This document shows, piece by piece, positions 9,201 to 17,551 of a stretch of DNA of 51,245 bases (its first letter is position 1; every line of letters begins with the position of its first letter). The notes under the pieces were generated by a model. It did not search any database. It had not been told where the DNA came from and saw only the letters and a program-made list of their open reading frames with translations. Both the position numbers and the translations under genes were made by a program. The stretch comes from Lewinella cohaerens DSM 23179 (GTDB taxonomy: Bacteria > Bacteroidota > Bacteroidia > Chitinophagales > Saprospiraceae). Where the stretch lies: contig NZ_KB903533.1 of assembly GCF_000379805.1 (NCBI RefSeq), positions 28,350-79,594 of the forward strand, in the 5' to 3' direction.

Positions 9201-11213
9201 GGTTTTTTAATTGGCTACGTATTATTCGACCGCGAAAAGGAATTTTCTGAAGTAGAAGTTGTTGAAAACGCACAAAATCATTTTTCGACCCTTATATCAA
9301 ACGGTGCTTTAGAAGTACCTGCGGGAATTAGCTATCGTTTTGCAGGTAATTATGAACAACAAGTCAGGGCAAGTAAGCGACTAAGTATAGTAGTTCCCAT
9401 TGCCTTGGCTATTATCTTTCTTATCCTTTATTTTCAATTTTCCTCTGTAACAATATCCCTCATGGTTTTCACCGGAGTCTTTATTGCTTTTGCTGGGGGA
9501 TTTATCATGATTGGTTTGTATGATACCAGTTGGTTCCTTGATTTTAGCCTGTTTGGAACCAATATGCGAGACCTCTTCCAGATTAGAACGATCAACTTAA
9601 GCGTGGCGGTTTGGGTTGGCTTTTTGGCATTATTTGGTATTGCCACCGATGACGGTGTATTGGTTGCTACTTTTCTTCAGGATAGCTTTAAGAGAAACAA
9701 ACCCAATACCATAGCAGAAGTCAGAGATGCGGTAGTTGAAGGAGGATTACGGCGGGTGCGCCCGGCGATGATGACTACAGCTACTACTATTTTAGCATTA
9801 CTCCCCGTATTGACCTCAACGGGTAGAGGTGCTGATATTATGTTACCGATGGCGATTCCTTCCTTTGGGGGAATGACATTACAGATGATTACCATGTTTA
9901 CGGTTCCTGTGTTGTATGCACTTTGGCAAGAGTGGAGCCTTAGAATTAATGATAATACAACAAACTGGTTTGGTGGAAAGAAGGCAGGGATTGCATCACT
10001 GGTTATTCTCCTGTCTTTTTCTGTAAGCTCGGCATCTGCTCAGACTTTGGCACAACTGACTCAAGAGGTAGAAACGCAAAACCCTGAGTTGAAAATGTTG
10101 AATAGTGAGTATCGCGCTGCACTGGAACGGGCACCACAGGTAAGTCAATTGCCTGACCCTGAAATAGGCATAGGTGCTTTTCCGCTTCCTGTAGAAACCA
10201 GACTGGGAGGTCAGCAATTGAGACTAGGAGCAACTCAGATGTTTCCGTGGTTTGGTACTTTATCTCAAAAAGAAGATTTGGAAGTAGCCAAAGCTAAAGC
10301 TGTTTACGAGCGTGTCGGAGCAAAGCTGCTCGATCTAAGGTATCAGTTGGAACAAAGCTATTTTCAGGTATATAGCATTCAAAGAAGCAGAGCTATTATT
10401 CAGGAAAACATTGTCCTTTTTGAAGCATTGGAAAGGCTGGCATTGACCAAGGTAGAAAGTGGAAAAGCTTCGGCAGCCGATGTACTCAGAGTACAGTTGA
10501 AAATTGAGGAATTAAAGCAGGAATTAGCCATCCTGGAAACCTCTGAATTAGACCCCACTGCTAAGATCAACCAATTAAGGAACCAGCCTTTAAACAGAGC
10601 GATTGTCATTGTTGAAAATCTTGCATTTACTGATCTCCCTTACAACAAAGACAGTCTGATGGCTAACATACAAAGGAATCATCCTTTGATAAGAATGCTT
10701 AAACAGCAACAAGAAGTAGCCAGAGAAGCCATCACATTAAACGAGTTCAATAGTAAGCCTTCTTTTGGTGTGGGATTTGACTACATCTTAGTTGACGAAC
10801 GTACGGATGCTTTTCCTGCAAATAATGGTAGAGATATTCTTCAGCTTCGAGCGAGTGTCAAAATTCCTCTCTTTAGAGAACAGTACGCCGCCAAGGAAAG
10901 GGAAGAAAATATTCGTATTGAGGGACTGGCATACCAACAGGAAGATGTGCTTAGTAAATTTCTGACAATGATTGAGCAGGCGTACGTCCGTCACGAAACT
11001 GCCCGCTTGCAGGTTGAGCTTTATCAGCGACAAATTGAAATTACCGATGCGGCTATCCGGATACTCGAAGATAGTTACAGTACGCAAGGCAGTAATTTCG
11101 ACGAGCTTTTACGCTTGGAAAACGACCTCGTCGGCTATGATATGAAAATGCTAAAAGCTATTGTTCAAAGCCATTTGGCGAAGAGTAACATCAACCGATT
11201 TATCACCCAATAA
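6294..11213 (+). CDS. cusA: CusA-type heavy-metal RND pump fused to a TolC-like outer membrane factor
   Basis: 1639 residues from the ATG at 6294; an upstream in-frame TTG at 6252 would add 14 residues but is less likely. Residues to about 1225 are an HME-RND transporter: proton-relay motif GTMVDMGIVLIE, and GIATDDGVL in the second half. The three Met residues that bind Cu(I)/Ag(I) in E. coli CusA (M573, M623, M672) appear conserved, in FLLMPTS, PMSMYEN and RLVMLQTG, encoded at 8346, 8496 and 8757. After the last membrane helix comes a signal-like stretch ending SSASAQ (about 10041), then about 390 residues of TolC-type helices. The fusion is known in Bacteroidota. It would place the outer membrane channel on the same polypeptide as the pump. 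The adaptor follows after 9 bp. Confidence 0.93.
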   Translation: MLAKYIRFFLENKLVAYLLLLLFVGWGLVTAPFDFGINDLPRDPVAVDAIPDIGENQQIVFTQWMGRSPQDVEDQISYPLTTALLGIPGVKSIRSNSMFGFSSIYVIFNDDIEFYWSRSRILEKLNSLSANTLPEGVQPTLGPDATALGQIYWYTLEGQDKEGNPTGGWDLHELRTIQDFYIRYGLSAAEGVSEVASIGGFVKEYQVDVDPEAMKANGITLEEVMKAIKGSNIDIGAQTIEINLAEYFVRGLGYVKKISDIEQGVVKVNNNIPLRIGDVAKVSIGPATRRGILDKSGAEAVGGVVVARYGANPLEVIQNVKKKIAELEPGLPTKTLADGTVSQVNIVPFYDRTQLINETIGTLQEALSLEILITIMVVILMLLNLKSSLLISSTLPVAVLMCFIAMRYFGVDANIVALSGIAIAIGTMVDMGIVLIESMVKRMEEAPPDEDLLTTIYDATVEVASAVITAVATTVISFIPVFTMEASEGKLFKPLAYTKTFALVASIIVAITIIPPLAHSIFSIKSRSKLVANIGNALALLTGLGIAIFYQPFLGAILAIVGISGLLSTWVQANSTPRNVTVLSWLTNVIYALIVSWLLATIWMPLGVTKSSLLNFLFVTLFAGGLISFFYVIIYFYESILRFLLRFKILFLLLVSFIVYQGFVVFQQTGEEFMPSLDEGSFLLMPTSMPHSGMQENIKNLRLLDMAVTAIPEVESVVGKAGRVNSALDPAPMSMYENVILYKSEYKTDENGHRIRFRFTDGDYIKDKDGELIPDEDGQYFRQWRDEINSPDDIWNEIVKATRIPGVTSAPRLQPIETRLVMLQTGMRAPMGIKVQGADLATIEAFGLQLEKHLKDVEGVKDAAVFADRIVGKPYLLLDINREAISRYGLTIEKVQQYIQAAVGGMNMTTTVEGRERYSIRIRYPRELRDDPEALERIYVATPNKQQIPLGELVTIRYEAGAQAIKSEDGFLIGYVLFDREKEFSEVEVVENAQNHFSTLISNGALEVPAGISYRFAGNYEQQVRASKRLSIVVPIALAIIFLILYFQFSSVTISLMVFTGVFIAFAGGFIMIGLYDTSWFLDFSLFGTNMRDLFQIRTINLSVAVWVGFLALFGIATDDGVLVATFLQDSFKRNKPNTIAEVRDAVVEGGLRRVRPAMMTTATTILALLPVLTSTGRGADIMLPMAIPSFGGMTLQMITMFTVPVLYALWQEWSLRINDNTTNWFGGKKAGIASLVILLSFSVSSASAQTLAQLTQEVETQNPELKMLNSEYRAALERAPQVSQLPDPEIGIGAFPLPVETRLGGQQLRLGATQMFPWFGTLSQKEDLEVAKAKAVYERVGAKLLDLRYQLEQSYFQVYSIQRSRAIIQENIVLFEALERLALTKVESGKASAADVLRVQLKIEELKQELAILETSELDPTAKINQLRNQPLNRAIVIVENLAFTDLPYNKDSLMANIQRNHPLIRMLKQQQEVAREAITLNEFNSKPSFGVGFDYILVDERTDAFPANNGRDILQLRASVKIPLFREQYAAKEREENIRIEGLAYQQEDVLSKFLTMIEQAYVRHETARLQVELYQRQIEITDAAIRILEDSYSTQGSNFDELLRLENDLVGYDMKMLKAIVQSHLAKSNINRFITQ

Positions 11214-11222
11214 TTAACAGCC

Positions 11223-13043
11223 ATGAATAAATATATCAAAACGATTTTAATAATTTCAGGAGCCTTAAGTATCGGCTTGTTGATGGGGTATTTATTGTTT
11301 GGCAATAATACTTCCACGAAGATGATTGATGAACAACTCCATAGCGATACTGCAATGGAAGCTGCCGGAGCTGAAGAAATTTGGACTTGTTCTATGCATC
11401 CGCAAATTCGTCAAAATGAACCAGGAGAATGCCCCATTTGTGGTATGGACTTGATTCCTTTAGCGGCAAACTCTTCTAATGATCCGTTAGTACTAGAAAT
11501 GACAAACGAGGCTGTCAAATTAGCCAGTATTCAAACAACAGTTGTTGGACAAAGTACAGGCTCGACAGCTAAAACACTGCGGTTGTCTGGCAAAATACAG
11601 GCAGATGAACGCTTAGCTTCCAGTCAGGTAGCTCATGTTCCTGGTCGAATAGAGAAACTTTATGTGTCCTTTACCGGAGAAGAAATAAGAAAAGGACAAA
11701 AGCTGGCCGATCTTTACTCTCCTGAATTAATTACGGCACAAAGAGAGTTATTAGAAGCATTAAAGCTCCAAGCAGTAAACCCGGGATTAATTGAAGCTGC
11801 TCGTAATAAACTTAGGTTTTGGAAGATTTCCAAAGAAACTATAGATAAGATTGAAAGGGAAGCGCAAATACAAGAAATCTTTCCAGTTTACGCTGACGAA
11901 TCGGGAATTGTGATGAATCGCAGAGTGGCAGTAGGCGATTATCTAAAGCAAGGGGAACCATTGTTTAGCCTGATGAACCTGCGTAGTGTATGGGTGTTAT
12001 TTGATGCTTATGAAGAAGACATTTCTCATATTTCAATAGGGAATAATGTTTCATTCAGCACTCCGGCGATTCCAAACAGAACCTTCCAAGCCCGCGTCAC
12101 TTTTATTGATCCGGTAATTAATCCTCAAACCAGGGTGGCTTCCGTACGGGTAGAAGTACAAAATACAAAGGGTGTGCTGAAACCAGAAATGCTAGTATAC
12201 GGAACACTGGAAAACAAGACTCTTGCGACTACTAATTTGACTATTCCCAAGTCTGCTGTACTATGGACAGGACCACGCTCTGTCGTATATGTAAAAGTGC
12301 CCGATAGAAGCGTTCCGTCCTTTCAGTTTCGCGAAGTCGAAATAGGAGATGCACTCGGAGAGAATTATCAATTGATCTCTGGGGTAGAAGCAGGAGAAGA
12401 AATAGTCACCTACGGCAATTTCGCAATTGATGCCGCAGCTCAACTCAATAATCAGGCAAGTATGATGAACAAAGATGTAATGCTTAAGGGAGCTGATCAT
12501 TCCGAGCATTTACCAGATTACACAAGTGTAAGCCCTGTAGCCTTTAAGCAACAGTTAGCCGAAGTAGCAGGTAGCTATCTTTTATTGAAAGATGCGTTCG
12601 TAGCAACTAATGTAGCGTTAGCTGGCGAGCAAGCAGCTAAATTGGTCGCTTTGTTGGGAAAAGTAGATATGTCATTGCTTGATGGTGATGCTCACCTTTA
12701 TTGGATGGAGCAGCTTTCTGCAATGGAAGCTCATACTGCCCAGATTCAGTCATCAAATGAGATAGAACAACAACGGACACAATTTTCTTTTCTGTCTCAA
12801 GCCCTGATTAAAAGCCTTAAAGTGTTTGGGGTACCAGCATCGACTTATTACGTACAACACTGCCCCATGGCCAATGACAATGAGGGAGCTGATTGGTTGA
12901 GTAGGGAAGAGCAAGTGCAGAATCCTTACTTCGGGGACAAAATGCTTACTTGTGGAACGGTGCAGGAAACTATTACCAAGAATTTTAAAAACCCAGCTAT
13001 CGAGGCAACTTCAACACCTCGAATGACAGGCCATAATCATTAA
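11223..13043 (+). CDS. cusB: CusB-like RND adaptor with N-terminal heavy-metal-binding domain and C-terminal DUF3347
   Basis: 606 residues. A single N-terminal membrane anchor (about 7-27) is followed by a heavy-metal-binding domain (WTCSMHPQI...CPICGMDL; Cys56, His59, Cys70, Cys73, Met75). Next come barrel-sandwich, alpha-hairpin and beta-barrel domains of HlyD/CusB adaptors (about 95-420). The last 160 residues match DUF3347, ending with a Cys/Met motif (YVQHCPMAND), a domain often attached to Cu/Ag adaptors. The His-rich tail (TGHNH) adds metal ligands. It delivers periplasmic metal to the CusA-TolC fusion encoded just upstream (9 bp). A terminator-like hairpin follows at 13051. Confidence 0.92.
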   Translation: MNKYIKTILIISGALSIGLLMGYLLFGNNTSTKMIDEQLHSDTAMEAAGAEEIWTCSMHPQIRQNEPGECPICGMDLIPLAANSSNDPLVLEMTNEAVKLASIQTTVVGQSTGSTAKTLRLSGKIQADERLASSQVAHVPGRIEKLYVSFTGEEIRKGQKLADLYSPELITAQRELLEALKLQAVNPGLIEAARNKLRFWKISKETIDKIEREAQIQEIFPVYADESGIVMNRRVAVGDYLKQGEPLFSLMNLRSVWVLFDAYEEDISHISIGNNVSFSTPAIPNRTFQARVTFIDPVINPQTRVASVRVEVQNTKGVLKPEMLVYGTLENKTLATTNLTIPKSAVLWTGPRSVVYVKVPDRSVPSFQFREVEIGDALGENYQLISGVEAGEEIVTYGNFAIDAAAQLNNQASMMNKDVMLKGADHSEHLPDYTSVSPVAFKQQLAEVAGSYLLLKDAFVATNVALAGEQAAKLVALLGKVDMSLLDGDAHLYWMEQLSAMEAHTAQIQSSNEIEQQRTQFSFLSQALIKSLKVFGVPASTYYVQHCPMANDNEGADWLSREEQVQNPYFGDKMLTCGTVQETITKNFKNPAIEATSTPRMTGHNH

Positions 13044-13050
13044 TTATCTC

Positions 13051-13080
13051 TTGACGGGATAGACCGTCAACTATTTTTTA
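13051..13080 (+). terminator. rho-independent-like terminator after the CusB-like gene
   Basis: TTGACGG (13051-13057) and CCGTCAA (13064-13070) form a perfect 7-bp stem with a 6-base loop, followed by CTATTTTTTA. It sits 8 bp after the adaptor stop and 20 bp before the HMA gene, so it may only reduce read-through. Confidence 0.65.
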
Positions 13081-13099
13081 ATCCATCAATATTACCAAA

Positions 13100-13522
13100 A
13101 TGAAGTATTTGAAAATTTCTTTGGCTGTTTTAGTAGTAGCACTTTTTGCTACACCAGCCTTTAGTCAAAGCTGCCATAGCAACAACGCTAAAGCAGGTGA
13201 GACGGAAGCGGCCAGTAGTGCCAGTATCCTTGAAAATGTGCCTACTGACTTTGAAGCAGGGCAATTTATCGTAGGTGGCGAATGTGGCATGTGTAAACGC
13301 ACTATTGAAGGCGCCGTAAACAGTCTTACGGGTATCCAAGCCGTGAACTGGGATGTAGAAAGTAAAATGCTAACTGTAAGCTATAACCCCAAGGCACTCA
13401 CGGTACAAACGATTCAAGAAAAGATTGCGAGTGTGGGTTATGATGCTGGCACAGTTCGGGCCACAGACGAAGCTTACAACAACTTACACGGTTGCTGCCA
13501 GTATGAACGAGTAAAGCTATGA
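13100..13522 (+). CDS. exported HMA-domain (heavy-metal-associated) protein
   Basis: 140 residues. Signal peptide (residues 1-22, ATPAFSQ), a short linker, then one HMA fold (about 53-125) with the metal-binding motif ECGMC (Cys62, Cys65). Extra Cys residues occur near the N-terminus (SCHS) and the C-terminus (GCCQYE). HMA domains bind Cu(I) or similar metals through the two Cys of CxxC. Because it is exported it probably buffers periplasmic copper or hands it to the adaptor. It follows the Cus operon in the same direction and is separated by a hairpin. Confidence 0.85.
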   Translation: MKYLKISLAVLVVALFATPAFSQSCHSNNAKAGETEAASSASILENVPTDFEAGQFIVGGECGMCKRTIEGAVNSLTGIQAVNWDVESKMLTVSYNPKALTVQTIQEKIASVGYDAGTVRATDEAYNNLHGCCQYERVKL

Positions 13523-13624
13523 TAATTTAGTAGTGTGATCGATGAGGGAGCGAAATTCTGTTTCGCTTCTTCATCTCTAATCAAGTTTTCGAAGTGTACG
13601 ATTCCACGAACCATTCCTACAACC

Positions 13625-15583
13625 ATGAAAGAAAAAATAAAGATGAAAAGCATAATTCCTTTTGTTATTCTCTTGTTCTGCTTCACCACTGTTTTAGCTC
13701 AGTTTCGGGTAGAAGGGGTTGTTAGTGAAGGTTCAACGGTTGTATCAAATGCCCGGGTGACCCTATTTAATGAGGATTTATCGATCTTTTTTGAAACACG
13801 AACTGATGAAACAGGAAACTACGAGTTCAATGAAATACCTGAGGGTAATTATACAATAGGAGTAACGGCCTTAGAAAGGGATTATCAAACGACCTTGCTG
13901 AGTATCGATAGTAACCAGGCAGCGATAAACTTTTCGCTGGGACCAGAAACTCACGTTGGTCGTTGGGAGGTTGTCATGGAAAGCCCAGAACCTTTGGGAG
14001 GCACCGATCTTGGAATTTTACTGCCTAATGGGAAGGTTTTTTATTGCCATAACTCAAAGGATCCCTTTTTATTCGATCCAGTCACAAACGATACCGCATT
14101 CATTTTCGGTGATGATGAGGTATTGGGATGTGTTGCTCCTGCCTTACTTCCAAACGGAGATTTAATTTTTCTAGGAGGAACCGATCAGGAAATTTACGGA
14201 CCAGGAACCAAAATCGTAAAGACCTTCGATGCTGAAAGTGAAACATGGGAAAACCGGCCAGATTTATCAGATTTTCGTTGGTATCCCACTTTAGTCCAAT
14301 TAGTAGATGGAAAGTTGCTCCTCACGGGAGGAGGGGGCCTCGATAATCCAATAAGAGTAACGACTTCGGAGATTTATGATCCCGTAGATTTCACCTCAAC
14401 GCCAGTAGGTGAAATAGCAATAGGTAACGAGGTTTCACCAATAGTACTATTATATAACGGTGAAGCATTAATGACACACCGGCCTCCTCAATTGTTTTCA
14501 CCACCAACGGAAGAATGGGATTTGGCCGCCGATTTTGTGCAAAACAATCGCATGCCAAACGGAGATCATTCCGATCACGAATTAATACTGCTTCCCGAAG
14601 GAAAAGTCGTAGCTATTGGTTACAAATCATTCAATCCTCCAAATTATGGAAGTATTGTTGAAGTATACGACCCTGAATTAAATCAATGGTCATTAGGCCA
14701 GAATTTCCTGCCGATTAGGAGTAGAGCTAAGACCGTTTTGCTACCCAATAAAAAAGTATTGGTTATAGGTGGTGAAAAGGAAGACCCTACTGATCCTACC
14801 CATACGAACCAGTGGAATTATATGGGAATAACGGACCTCTACAATCCCTATGCGGATTCTTGGAGGAGATTGGAGGACTTGAATATACCTCGGGAGTATC
14901 ATTGTACTACAATTCTGGTGCCAGATGGAAGAATCATTGCAGTAGGTGGAGAAGGGTCTCCGGGCAACGAACCCGCGACGAGTACGATTGAGGCTTTTGA
15001 ACCTCCCTATCTATTTAAAGGCGTTCGACCTGAAATTCACAACCTGAATAAAGATGATTTTTTACGCGGCGAAAACATTGTTTTCAATATTGAAAAAACG
15101 AACTTTCCTACCTCTGTAATCCTCGTGTCTCTGCAATCAGTTACCCATTTTATGAATACGGGGAATAACCGTTTTTTAGAACTCGATTTTTCTCAAGTAG
15201 AGAATATGGTAACGGCCCAAGTTCCATTGGATAGCATGGCAGCACTATCAGGATACTATATGCTTTTTGCTATGGTTGATGATATTCCTTCTATAGCAAG
15301 AATTATCAAGATCAACTCTGAGCAAGTAATTACAGGGATAACTACATCTTCAAGTACTTCACGGGTAAAACTTTACCCGAATCCAACAACAAATTCAGTT
15401 ATCCTAAGTGGGCTCAGTGGTGGAGAACTTGAAATATTCAATATCTCCGGACAGTTAATCGATAATCAGACGATTAGAGGTGATCAAACCGAAATAGATA
15501 TCTCAGCTTATCCGAAAGGGACTTATTCATTCCGAATCAGAACAGCTTCATTTAATCTAGTCCGTCAAATTATCAAACAATAA
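13625..15583 (+). CDS. secreted copper-radical-oxidase-like protein (galactose/glyoxal oxidase fold) with T9SS sorting domain
   Basis: 652 residues from the ATG at 13625 (a GTG at 13535 gives 30 implausible extra residues; ATG 13643 is an alternative). Signal peptide, then a carboxypeptidase-regulatory-like beta domain (about 20-90), a Kelch-type seven-bladed propeller (about 110-450), a DUF1929-type C-terminal domain (about 455-570), and a type IX secretion sorting domain (YPNPTTNSVILSG to the end). All metal and radical residues of galactose/glyoxal oxidases appear present: Cys169 (VLGCVAP) and Tyr220 (RWYPT) for the thioether pair, Tyr425-His426 (REYHCTT), and His508 (SVTHFMN). These enzymes oxidise alcohols or aldehydes and make hydrogen peroxide with one copper. 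The substrate is unknown. Being inside a copper island is unusual. Confidence 0.85.
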   Translation: MKEKIKMKSIIPFVILLFCFTTVLAQFRVEGVVSEGSTVVSNARVTLFNEDLSIFFETRTDETGNYEFNEIPEGNYTIGVTALERDYQTTLLSIDSNQAAINFSLGPETHVGRWEVVMESPEPLGGTDLGILLPNGKVFYCHNSKDPFLFDPVTNDTAFIFGDDEVLGCVAPALLPNGDLIFLGGTDQEIYGPGTKIVKTFDAESETWENRPDLSDFRWYPTLVQLVDGKLLLTGGGGLDNPIRVTTSEIYDPVDFTSTPVGEIAIGNEVSPIVLLYNGEALMTHRPPQLFSPPTEEWDLAADFVQNNRMPNGDHSDHELILLPEGKVVAIGYKSFNPPNYGSIVEVYDPELNQWSLGQNFLPIRSRAKTVLLPNKKVLVIGGEKEDPTDPTHTNQWNYMGITDLYNPYADSWRRLEDLNIPREYHCTTILVPDGRIIAVGGEGSPGNEPATSTIEAFEPPYLFKGVRPEIHNLNKDDFLRGENIVFNIEKTNFPTSVILVSLQSVTHFMNTGNNRFLELDFSQVENMVTAQVPLDSMAALSGYYMLFAMVDDIPSIARIIKINSEQVITGITTSSSTSRVKLYPNPTTNSVILSGLSGGELEIFNISGQLIDNQTIRGDQTEIDISAYPKGTYSFRIRTASFNLVRQIIKQ

Positions 15584-15594
15584 CAACTAGTCTG

Positions 15595-16251
15595 ATGAAG
15601 AAAAAGAAAAAATATACTCCAGCATTAGGTCATGATCAATTTACCAATTGGTATGATCAGGTGATTGCATGGACAATGCCAGAAGAAGAGTTTAGAACAA
15701 AATTAATTCAACAACTATCACCAAATCCTTCTGAACGTATTTTAGAATTTGGTTTTGGAACTATAGAGAACCTTATCTATATCATTAGAGCAGAACCTAA
15801 TGTGAATTATTCGGGATTAGATATTGATCCAAACGTAAAGGTTTTAGCTAAAGAAAAGCTTAGTAGGTTAAAGTTTTTAGTGAAGGCAGAGCTTTCACTT
15901 TACGAAGGCGGTGCATTTCCGTATGAAGATAATTTTTTTGATAAAGTATTTAGTTGTTTAGTATTTCATCAATTACAACGAGAAGAGAAAGTTAAAGCGC
16001 TAAAAGAAATCTTTCGAGTACTTAAAAAAGATGGAATGGTACTCATTTGTGATTGGGATAAGCCATCTGGCTTTCTTACAAGCTTAGGGTTTTATGCTGT
16101 ACAAGTACTTGATGGTTTTGCAACCACATCTGATAGTAGAAAAGGAATACTAATAGATTTAATGAAGGAGTCCGGTTTTTCTAACACTAAACATGTTGAT
16201 GTAATCAATACCAATATTGGAACATTAAAATATATAATCGGTACCAAATGA
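15595..16251 (+). CDS. class I SAM-dependent methyltransferase
   Basis: 218 residues, soluble. SAM motif I is ILEFGFGTIENL (residues about 49-60), with an acidic residue ending strand 2 (SGLDIDPN), post-I and motif II (DKVFSCLVFHQL), and motif III (VLKKDGMVLICDWDK). The first motif has GFGT instead of GxGxG, as in many family members. The substrate is not predictable; small-molecule or quinone-type methyltransferases (UbiE/Methyltransf_11) are closest. Its stop overlaps the next start by 4 bases (ATGA), so it is co-translated with the DUF2231 membrane protein, and it starts 11 bp after the oxidase gene. Confidence 0.85.
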   Translation: MKKKKKYTPALGHDQFTNWYDQVIAWTMPEEEFRTKLIQQLSPNPSERILEFGFGTIENLIYIIRAEPNVNYSGLDIDPNVKVLAKEKLSRLKFLVKAELSLYEGGAFPYEDNFFDKVFSCLVFHQLQREEKVKALKEIFRVLKKDGMVLICDWDKPSGFLTSLGFYAVQVLDGFATTSDSRKGILIDLMKESGFSNTKHVDVINTNIGTLKYIIGTK

Positions 16252-16949
16252 AATTTACAAAAAAACTAATAACGCATAAAAAATTACGCATCATTTTAGT
16301 GGGCTTGCTATTATTAATAGCAGGTTCACCTTTTGCGCACGGCGATGAAGGGCACAAAGCAAAACAGGACTCTGTTACAACAGATACACTGATAGAAACT
16401 ACGACTGCAGTAGTAGCTCATCCGCATACAGATAACCATCTGATGGTTACAGAAAGTGAAATCGTAGATGCATCGATGAGTGATTTTTCTAATCTGCATC
16501 CTTTGGTTGTGCATTTTCCGATTGTTTTACTTCTCTTGGCTGTACTAACCCAAATAGCTAGTTTATTTATCTGGAAAAAGCAGTTGGACTGGGCTACCTT
16601 ATTGCTTTTGTTCGGCGGTCTTTTGAGTGCTTACTTAGCTTCGGTTTTTGTGCACCCTCATACCACAGGACTTTCTGAGGCAGCATCAATGGTACTCGAA
16701 AAACACGACCAATTTGCTTACTACACGCTTTGGTTTAGTGGCATAGGACTCTTATTGAAAGTGATTAGTCTTTTCTTACTGAAGGACAAACTTTGGTTGG
16801 AACTGACAATTGTTTTATTACTTGCCGGTGCTGCGTTTAGTGTATCCAAAGCGGGGCATTATGGAGCTACGCTTGCTCATATACATGGAGTGGGTGTACA
16901 GGGCAAATTTATTGAATCAAATGATGCTCAACACAGCCATGAGCATTAA
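16248..16949 (+). CDS. DUF2231-type integral membrane protein with His-rich ends
   Basis: 233 residues. After a signal-like helix (about 14-28) comes a His-containing loop (HGDEGHKAKQ; HPHTDNH). Four membrane helices follow; the first begins with the family motif HPLVVHFPIVLLLL. The C-terminus is His-rich (AHIHGV, DAQHSHEH). DUF2231 proteins are predicted membrane proteins, often beside cytochromes, and the two conserved His in the first helix suggest heme or metal binding. It overlaps the methyltransferase gene by 4 bp. A role in copper tolerance is inferred from position and His content only. Confidence 0.75.
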   Translation: MKFTKKLITHKKLRIILVGLLLLIAGSPFAHGDEGHKAKQDSVTTDTLIETTTAVVAHPHTDNHLMVTESEIVDASMSDFSNLHPLVVHFPIVLLLLAVLTQIASLFIWKKQLDWATLLLLFGGLLSAYLASVFVHPHTTGLSEAASMVLEKHDQFAYYTLWFSGIGLLLKVISLFLLKDKLWLELTIVLLLAGAAFSVSKAGHYGATLAHIHGVGVQGKFIESNDAQHSHEH

Positions 16950-16989
16950 GACTTGTGGCTGAATTACTTCCTTAATTTAAAGACCAATT

Positions 16990-17550
16990 ATGCGATTACT
17001 TATTATTTCTTCCTTATTACTATTGACCTCTTTCAGTTGCCAAAACAGCGCAGTCAATACAACTGATACTGCTCCCGCTGAAAAGCCGTTGAGTCCGCAC
17101 GAAACCGCCATGATTATGATTGGCGATGCTCATATCCATCTGGATTATTCTTCACCTGGCGTTCGGGGGCGAACCATTTTTGGCGAGCTGATCCCTTATG
17201 GCGAATTGTGGAGAGCAGGTGCAAATGACGCTACTTGGATAGAAACAAACCGAGATTTATTAATCAACAATCAAGTTTTACCAGCAGGGAAGTACGGTTT
17301 TTTTGTTGTACCCAATACGGATAAGTGGACCATTGTCATTAACAAGCGCTGGGACCAGCACGGGGCCAATAAATACCAGGAAAATGAGGATGTACTGAGG
17401 GTAGATGTAAAGCCTGTTTTACTGACTGAGGTGAAAGAACATCTAATATATGAGCTTGTTCAAGTTAGTGAAGATTCGGGGCTCTTAAGTTTAGCCTGGG
17501 AGAAGATTCGGGTAGAACTGCCCTTTGCAGTTAGTGAACTAAACCAATAG
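16990..17550 (+). CDS. DUF2911 lipoprotein
   Basis: 186 residues. Lipobox ending at Cys17 (LTSFSC) marks a lipoprotein. The rest matches DUF2911: DAHIHLDYSSPGVRGR, FGELIPYGELWRAG, ANDATWIE and LPAGKYGFFV. This beta-rich family is widespread in Bacteroidota and has no proven function. It lies 1 bp before the multicopper oxidase gene and is surely co-transcribed with it, as often seen in copper operons of this phylum. Conserved His residues at the start of the domain could bind metal, but that is a guess. Confidence 0.85.
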   Translation: MRLLIISSLLLLTSFSCQNSAVNTTDTAPAEKPLSPHETAMIMIGDAHIHLDYSSPGVRGRTIFGELIPYGELWRAGANDATWIETNRDLLINNQVLPAGKYGFFVVPNTDKWTIVINKRWDQHGANKYQENEDVLRVDVKPVLLTEVKEHLIYELVQVSEDSGLLSLAWEKIRVELPFAVSELNQ

Positions 17551-17551
17551 C

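Noticed and set aside
9434-9895. two antisense frames in cusA
   Set aside because: They lie antisense to conserved membrane helices of the pump.
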